A DNA stretch of 64,000 nucleotides, taken from Nakamurella panacisegetis (GTDB taxonomy: Bacteria; Actinomycetota; Actinomycetes; Mycobacteriales; Nakamurellaceae). Position numbers and translations under genes: made by a program. Below the pieces are notes generated by a model that saw only the letters and a list, made by a program, of their open reading frames with translations, was not told where the DNA came from and did no database searches. Below are positions 61,027-64,000 of the stretch, one piece after another (within the stretch, counting starts at the first letter, position 1; each line of letters opens with the position of its first letter). The DNA lies in assembly GCF_900104535.1 (NCBI RefSeq), contig NZ_LT629710.1, positions 620,001 to 684,000 of the forward strand. Direction: 5' to 3'.

Positions 61027-61746
61027 ATGGACCGCTTCACCGACACCGCCTGGGCCGACACCGCGACGATCCGGCGGGCCATCGACGAGCATCCGTTCCT
61101 GCTGGGTCTGCGGGACGGAACCCTGGCCGAGGCAACGTTCCTCGGCTACCTGGCACAGGACGCGCACTACCTTCTGGGGTACGCCCGCGCCCTGGCCATG
61201 TGCGCGGCACAAGCCTCGCACCCCGACGATCTGTCGTTCTGGGCCCGCTCCGCCCACGACGCCATCGAGGTGGAACGCACGCTGCACGCCGGCCGGGTGC
61301 TCGACCTCGACGCGGCGCCGCCGTCACCGGCCGGGACGGCCTACGTCACCTTCCTGCTCGGCGCGGCGGCGCGCGGGAGCTACCCGGTACTGGCCGCCGC
61401 GCTGTTGCCGTGCTTCTGGATCTACCAGGACACGGGTCAGCGGCTGATGGACGGTCTGGACCTGTCCGGACATCCGTACGCAGACTGGATCCAGACGTAC
61501 GGCGATCCGGATTTCGCAGCCGCGACCGCACGGGCCAAGGACATCGTCGACCGGTGCGCGTCCAATTCGTCGGCCTCGGTGGTGGCGGACATGCACGCCG
61601 CGTTCGCCACCGCCGCCCGTTACGAGTGGATGTTCTGGGACGCCGCCTGGCGCGGCGAGACCTGGCCCGCCTTCGGCGATGCGAAGGGCAGGGCCACCAG
61701 CACGGCGACCACGAACGAGGCGATCGAGGCCGACAGCCACGGGTGA
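61027..61746 (+). CDS. tenA: TenA-family thiaminase II / aminopyrimidine aminohydrolase
   Basis: TenA salvages thiamine breakdown products by hydrolysing amino-pyrimidines to HMP. The 239-residue helical-bundle protein has the family's aromatic-rich E-H-P-F-L and Y-L-A-Q-D-A-H-Y near residue 40. The catalytic Cys is at 129 in L-P-C-F-W-I-Y-Q, the TenA_C type. Y-E-W-M-F-W-D-A-A-W lies near residue 205. The tail is slightly long (about 20 residues past the usual end), and those codons lie over the cytX 3' end. GAGGAGACAGG precedes ATG 61027. It is 45 bases after the LacI gene, so it may share its transcript. Confidence 0.92.
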   Translation: MDRFTDTAWADTATIRRAIDEHPFLLGLRDGTLAEATFLGYLAQDAHYLLGYARALAMCAAQASHPDDLSFWARSAHDAIEVERTLHAGRVLDLDAAPPSPAGTAYVTFLLGAAARGSYPVLAAALLPCFWIYQDTGQRLMDGLDLSGHPYADWIQTYGDPDFAAATARAKDIVDRCASNSSASVVADMHAAFATAARYEWMFWDAAWRGETWPAFGDAKGRATSTATTNEAIEADSHG

Positions 61747-63077
61747 CCGATGAGGTGCAGGTCGGTCCCCATCCGGGTCCAGAACGAGGACCACCCGGCG
61801 ATCCCGCCCGGGTTGATCAACTGGTAGACCACGAATCCGATGATCCAGGCGGCGATCATCCCAGGCCGGACGGGCGCCGCATCCGACACGTCCCAGACGG
61901 CGACGAGGGCCGTGGGTTCGGCGCTCGACGAACCGTCGACCACCGGCGCGGGCGGGGCAACCGCGACGCGTGAGCGGGCCCAGCCGGCGACCAGAGCACC
62001 GGACAGCGGGATGAAGACGGCCCCGATCAGGTAGAGGAAGTTCTCGTACTGGGACACGTCGACGGTGAGCGCGAGCACCGTCGTACCCGCCCCGATCAGC
62101 ACGGTCAGGATCCGCCGATCCCAACGCGGGGCCATGTTCTGGATCGAGACAGCGGTGGAGTAGACGTTCGCGAACGACTGATCGGTCTCCCGCAGCACCA
62201 GGATCGCGAAGGCCACCGTGCCCAACGGGAGGGTCAGGAACAGATCGGGGATCTGATCTCCGTTGCTCGAGCCGAGCTGGGTCAGAGCCACCACGCCGAT
62301 CAACAGACAGGCGACCTGGGTCACCCCGTATCCGAGGAAGCCGCCGGCGAAAGCCGAACGGGCGCTGCGGGAATGACGCGAGTAGTCGGCCCCGAGCGGG
62401 ACCCAGGAGATGGTCAGGGCGATGACCGCGTCGACCGCGAGCCAGAATCCGCCCCAGGAACCGGTGATCGCGCCGGTCGGACGGCGCAGCAGGCCGACAG
62501 CAAGAACGATCATCGACAGCACGACCAGGACGGAGACGTACTTGCGCAGTACCCGGATGGCGCCGAGCGGCCGGAGGGTGAGCCCGGTGGTGACGGCGCC
62601 GGCGACGACGACACAGAGCCAGGACGGCAGGTGACCGCGGGAAAGGGCCTGCAGTCCACTGGAAATGACGAACAACTCGAACACAGCCCAGCCCAGGCAC
62701 TGTGCGATGTTCAGCACGGTCGGGACGAACGAGGCCTTGGCCCCGAGCAGTCCGCGGAGAAGCACCATGGCCGGCGCCCCGGTCCGGGCTCCGAGCACCA
62801 GCGTCGCCCCGAGGATCAACCCGCCGAGTACCGATCCGGTGACGATGGCGACGATCGCCGCTGTGAGCCCGAGCGGCGACGCGCCGGACGGCTGCAGGAC
62901 GGCGACCGCCCCGGCGAAACCGAGGAGGCTGACCCCGAGGTTGCCCCACAGCCCCAGCTGGTCGAGCAGGCCCAGGGTGCGGGGGGCGGCCTCGGTGAGG
63001 GTGTGCGGCGCCTCGTCTGGAGGGGCCACCGACGATGCAGCCGATGGTCGGGACGATCTGGATACAGATGTGGACAT
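61620..63077 (-). CDS. cytX: Putative hydroxymethylpyrimidine transporter CytX (NCS1 family)
   Basis: A 485-residue NCS1-family permease with about 12 helices. N-terminal W-G-N-L-G-V-S-L-L-G-F-A near residue 48 is the first helix, and D-Y-S-R-H-S-R-S-A near residue 237 is the NCS1 cytosine/HMP-branch loop. Together with a TPP riboswitch in its leader and tenA facing it, uptake of the pyrimidine precursor of thiamine is the best call. The start is ATG 63077; TTG 63086 would lie against the riboswitch end. The last 43 codons are antisense to tenA (127-base overlap). Confidence 0.87.
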   Translation of the reverse strand: MSTSVSRSSRPSAASSVAPPDEAPHTLTEAAPRTLGLLDQLGLWGNLGVSLLGFAGAVAVLQPSGASPLGLTAAIVAIVTGSVLGGLILGATLVLGARTGAPAMVLLRGLLGAKASFVPTVLNIAQCLGWAVFELFVISSGLQALSRGHLPSWLCVVVAGAVTTGLTLRPLGAIRVLRKYVSVLVVLSMIVLAVGLLRRPTGAITGSWGGFWLAVDAVIALTISWVPLGADYSRHSRSARSAFAGGFLGYGVTQVACLLIGVVALTQLGSSNGDQIPDLFLTLPLGTVAFAILVLRETDQSFANVYSTAVSIQNMAPRWDRRILTVLIGAGTTVLALTVDVSQYENFLYLIGAVFIPLSGALVAGWARSRVAVAPPAPVVDGSSSAEPTALVAVWDVSDAAPVRPGMIAAWIIGFVVYQLINPGGIAGWSSFWTRMGTDLHLIGHPWLSASIASFVVAVLVALPFASPKAGQVSPRQAASQNIHS

Positions 63078-63087
63078 GACAGCCAAC

Positions 63088-63202
63088 CTCTCCCTGCGCC
63101 GGTACTAGCCGGATCAGGTTCAAGCGGTCGGTGGCCTGGGCGGATTCGATGTTTCCGCCGCTCGTCCACCCTCTCAGCCCGATCTGCGGGCTCCCGCGGG
63201 AT
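63088..63202 (-). promoter_or_regulatory. cytX: Thiamine pyrophosphate (TPP) riboswitch
   Basis: The reverse-strand leader of cytX carries the conserved thi-box blocks: GGGCTGAGAGG near 63180-63170, then a variable hairpin rich in G and C, and ACCTGATCCGG with CGCAGGGAGAGG near 63119-63088. The CTGA...ACCTGATC...GGGA pattern is the TPP pocket. The 3' edge includes the GGGAGAGG that would serve as the cytX ribosome site, 10 bases from ATG, so control is probably translational: TPP binding hides the site. Confidence 0.92.
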
Positions 63203-63312
63203 GCGATCAGTGTAGGGGGATCGGTGCCCGTCCGCGGCACCGTCCCGGTCCGGCACCGTCCCGGTGAACCGGTGGCCCCACCGAGAAGCCGGGCCGCGTC
63301 ACCGGCGGTGGC

Positions 63313-64000
63313 TCACCCGTGCGGCTGCGGATCGGCCTCGACCCGGGCCGGGCTGACCTGGATGGTGGCGGCGGCCAGGCGACGCACCCCGGCCAGCAGG
63401 TGGGCCTCGGCGTGATCGGCGATCTGGTGCGCCTCCTGCACGGTGAGCGCCGGATCGACGGTGATCTCGGCCTCGGCCCGCAGGGTGTGCCCGATCCAGC
63501 GCAACCTGAGCTCGCGGATCTGTCGCACCCCGTCGACCGTGCCGATCGCCGCGGCGGCCAGGTCCACCACACCGGGATCGACCGCGTCCATGAGACGGGC
63601 CCCGACCTGACGGATCGCCGACCGGAGCACTCCGAGGATGGCGACCATGATCAGCAGTCCGACCACCGGGTCGGCCCAACGCCAGCCGAGGGCGACGCCG
63701 CCGGCGCCGAGCAGGACGGCCAGACTGGTGAATCCGTCGGTGCGGGCGTGCAGGCCGTCGGCGACCAGTGCGGCCGATCCGATCTGGCGCCCGACCCGGA
63801 TCCGGTAGCGGGCCACGATCTCGTTGCCCAGGAAGCCGATCAGTCCGGCCCCGGCCACCGCCCAGAGGTGCGACACCGGCTGCGGATGGATGAGCCGGGC
63901 GATGGCCTCGTATCCGGCCAGAACGCTGGACAGCAGCATCATGGCGATGACGAACAGCCCGCCGATGTCCTCGGCGCGGCCGTAACCGTAGGTGTGGCGC
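63313..64000 (-). CDS. Cation diffusion facilitator (CDF) transporter, C-terminal part (cut by window edge)
   Basis: The gene enters from beyond the right edge; the last 229 residues or so are seen. H-T-Y-G-Y-G-R-A-E-D is the cytoplasmic loop between helices 2 and 3. The helix-5 site reads D-G-L-H-A-R-T-D-G (H-x3-D type, D-G-L-H...D). The cytoplasmic domain has R-W-I-G-H-T-L-R-A-E-A-E-I-T-V near its middle. It lacks the E-D branch features of the CDF gene at 43190, so it is a different subfamily, probably zinc/iron/cobalt export. It ends 111 bases from the TPP riboswitch. Confidence 0.88.
   Translation of the reverse strand, partial: RHTYGYGRAEDIGGLFVIAMMLLSSVLAGYEAIARLIHPQPVSHLWAVAGAGLIGFLGNEIVARYRIRVGRQIGSAALVADGLHARTDGFTSLAVLLGAGGVALGWRWADPVVGLLIMVAILGVLRSAIRQVGARLMDAVDPGVVDLAAAAIGTVDGVRQIRELRLRWIGHTLRAEAEITVDPALTVQEAHQIADHAEAHLLAGVRRLAAATIQVSPARVEADPQPHG

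Overview
This is 64 kb of very GC-rich, densely coded chromosome from an actinomycete. Third codon positions are almost all G or C, GTG starts are common, and ATGA stop/start overlaps are frequent. The family content is actinobacterial: two RpfB-type resuscitation-promoting factors, a Pks16-like acyl-AMP ligase beside pth, a protein O-mannosyltransferase, and a Cgl0159-type barrel in an inositol operon. The order metG-tatD-rpf-rsmA-ispE, with pth/rplY and rsmI/pmt nearby, resembles the Mycobacterium tuberculosis block Rv1002c-Rv1015c but with insertions. A genus such as Nakamurella is only a guess. There are no rRNA or tRNA genes, no CRISPR, no phage and no insertion sequence that I can see. 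The window looks like core chromosome with accessory cassettes.

Layout. 0-1.8 kb: the 5' end of a CDP-alcohol phosphatidyltransferase gene, divergent from a GT4-like glycosyltransferase. 1.9-10.1 kb: myo-inositol catabolism. iolE reads forward toward a reverse operon iolC - Cgl0159-type barrel - iolB - iolD - mmsA, whose genes all overlap by a few bases. A GntR regulator is divergent from iolC, and a shared 17-bp box lies upstream of iolE and between iolC and the regulator. iolG, iolJ and an inositol transporter are not in the window. 10.4-35.6 kb: the housekeeping block, with rplY, pth, acyl-AMP ligase, ABC-F ATPase, ispE, rsmA, two rpf genes, tatD, metG, yqeY-like, rsmI and pmt. Into it are set ribokinase, a DUF3311/MctP-type transporter pair, a nucleophile-less alpha/beta hydrolase, a TetR/MFS pair and gnd.

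35.7-44.2 kb: sodA, a second TetR/MFS drug-efflux operon, a secreted CAP-domain protein with four C-terminal repeats, a copper amine oxidase and a CDF metal transporter. 44.4-48.1 kb: a tight three-gene operon (circularly permuted ATP-grasp, alpha-E protein, transglutaminase) of the kind predicted to make or modify a peptide. 48.2-58.9 kb: long-chain acyl-CoA ligase, 3-hydroxybutyryl-CoA dehydrogenase, a flippase-like membrane protein, a GH63-like glucosidase, a DUF998 protein, homocysteine methyltransferase, a sugar nucleotidyltransferase/Nudix pair and a DsbA-like FrnE protein. 59-63.2 kb: a hydroxypyruvate-isomerase-like gene divergent from a LacI regulator across two palindromic operators, then tenA converging on and overlapping cytX, which has a TPP riboswitch in its leader. 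The right edge cuts a second CDF transporter.

The non-coding signals of most interest are: an 82-bp inverted-repeat element present twice (17.4 and 32.2 kb); a 44-bp block repeated upstream of both rpf genes; a 23-24 bp promoter-like element shared by metG and the yqeY-like gene; paired palindromes at the TetR/MFS and LacI loci; and a 21-bp palindrome before sodA. Starts, promoters and operators were read by eye, with no database search.
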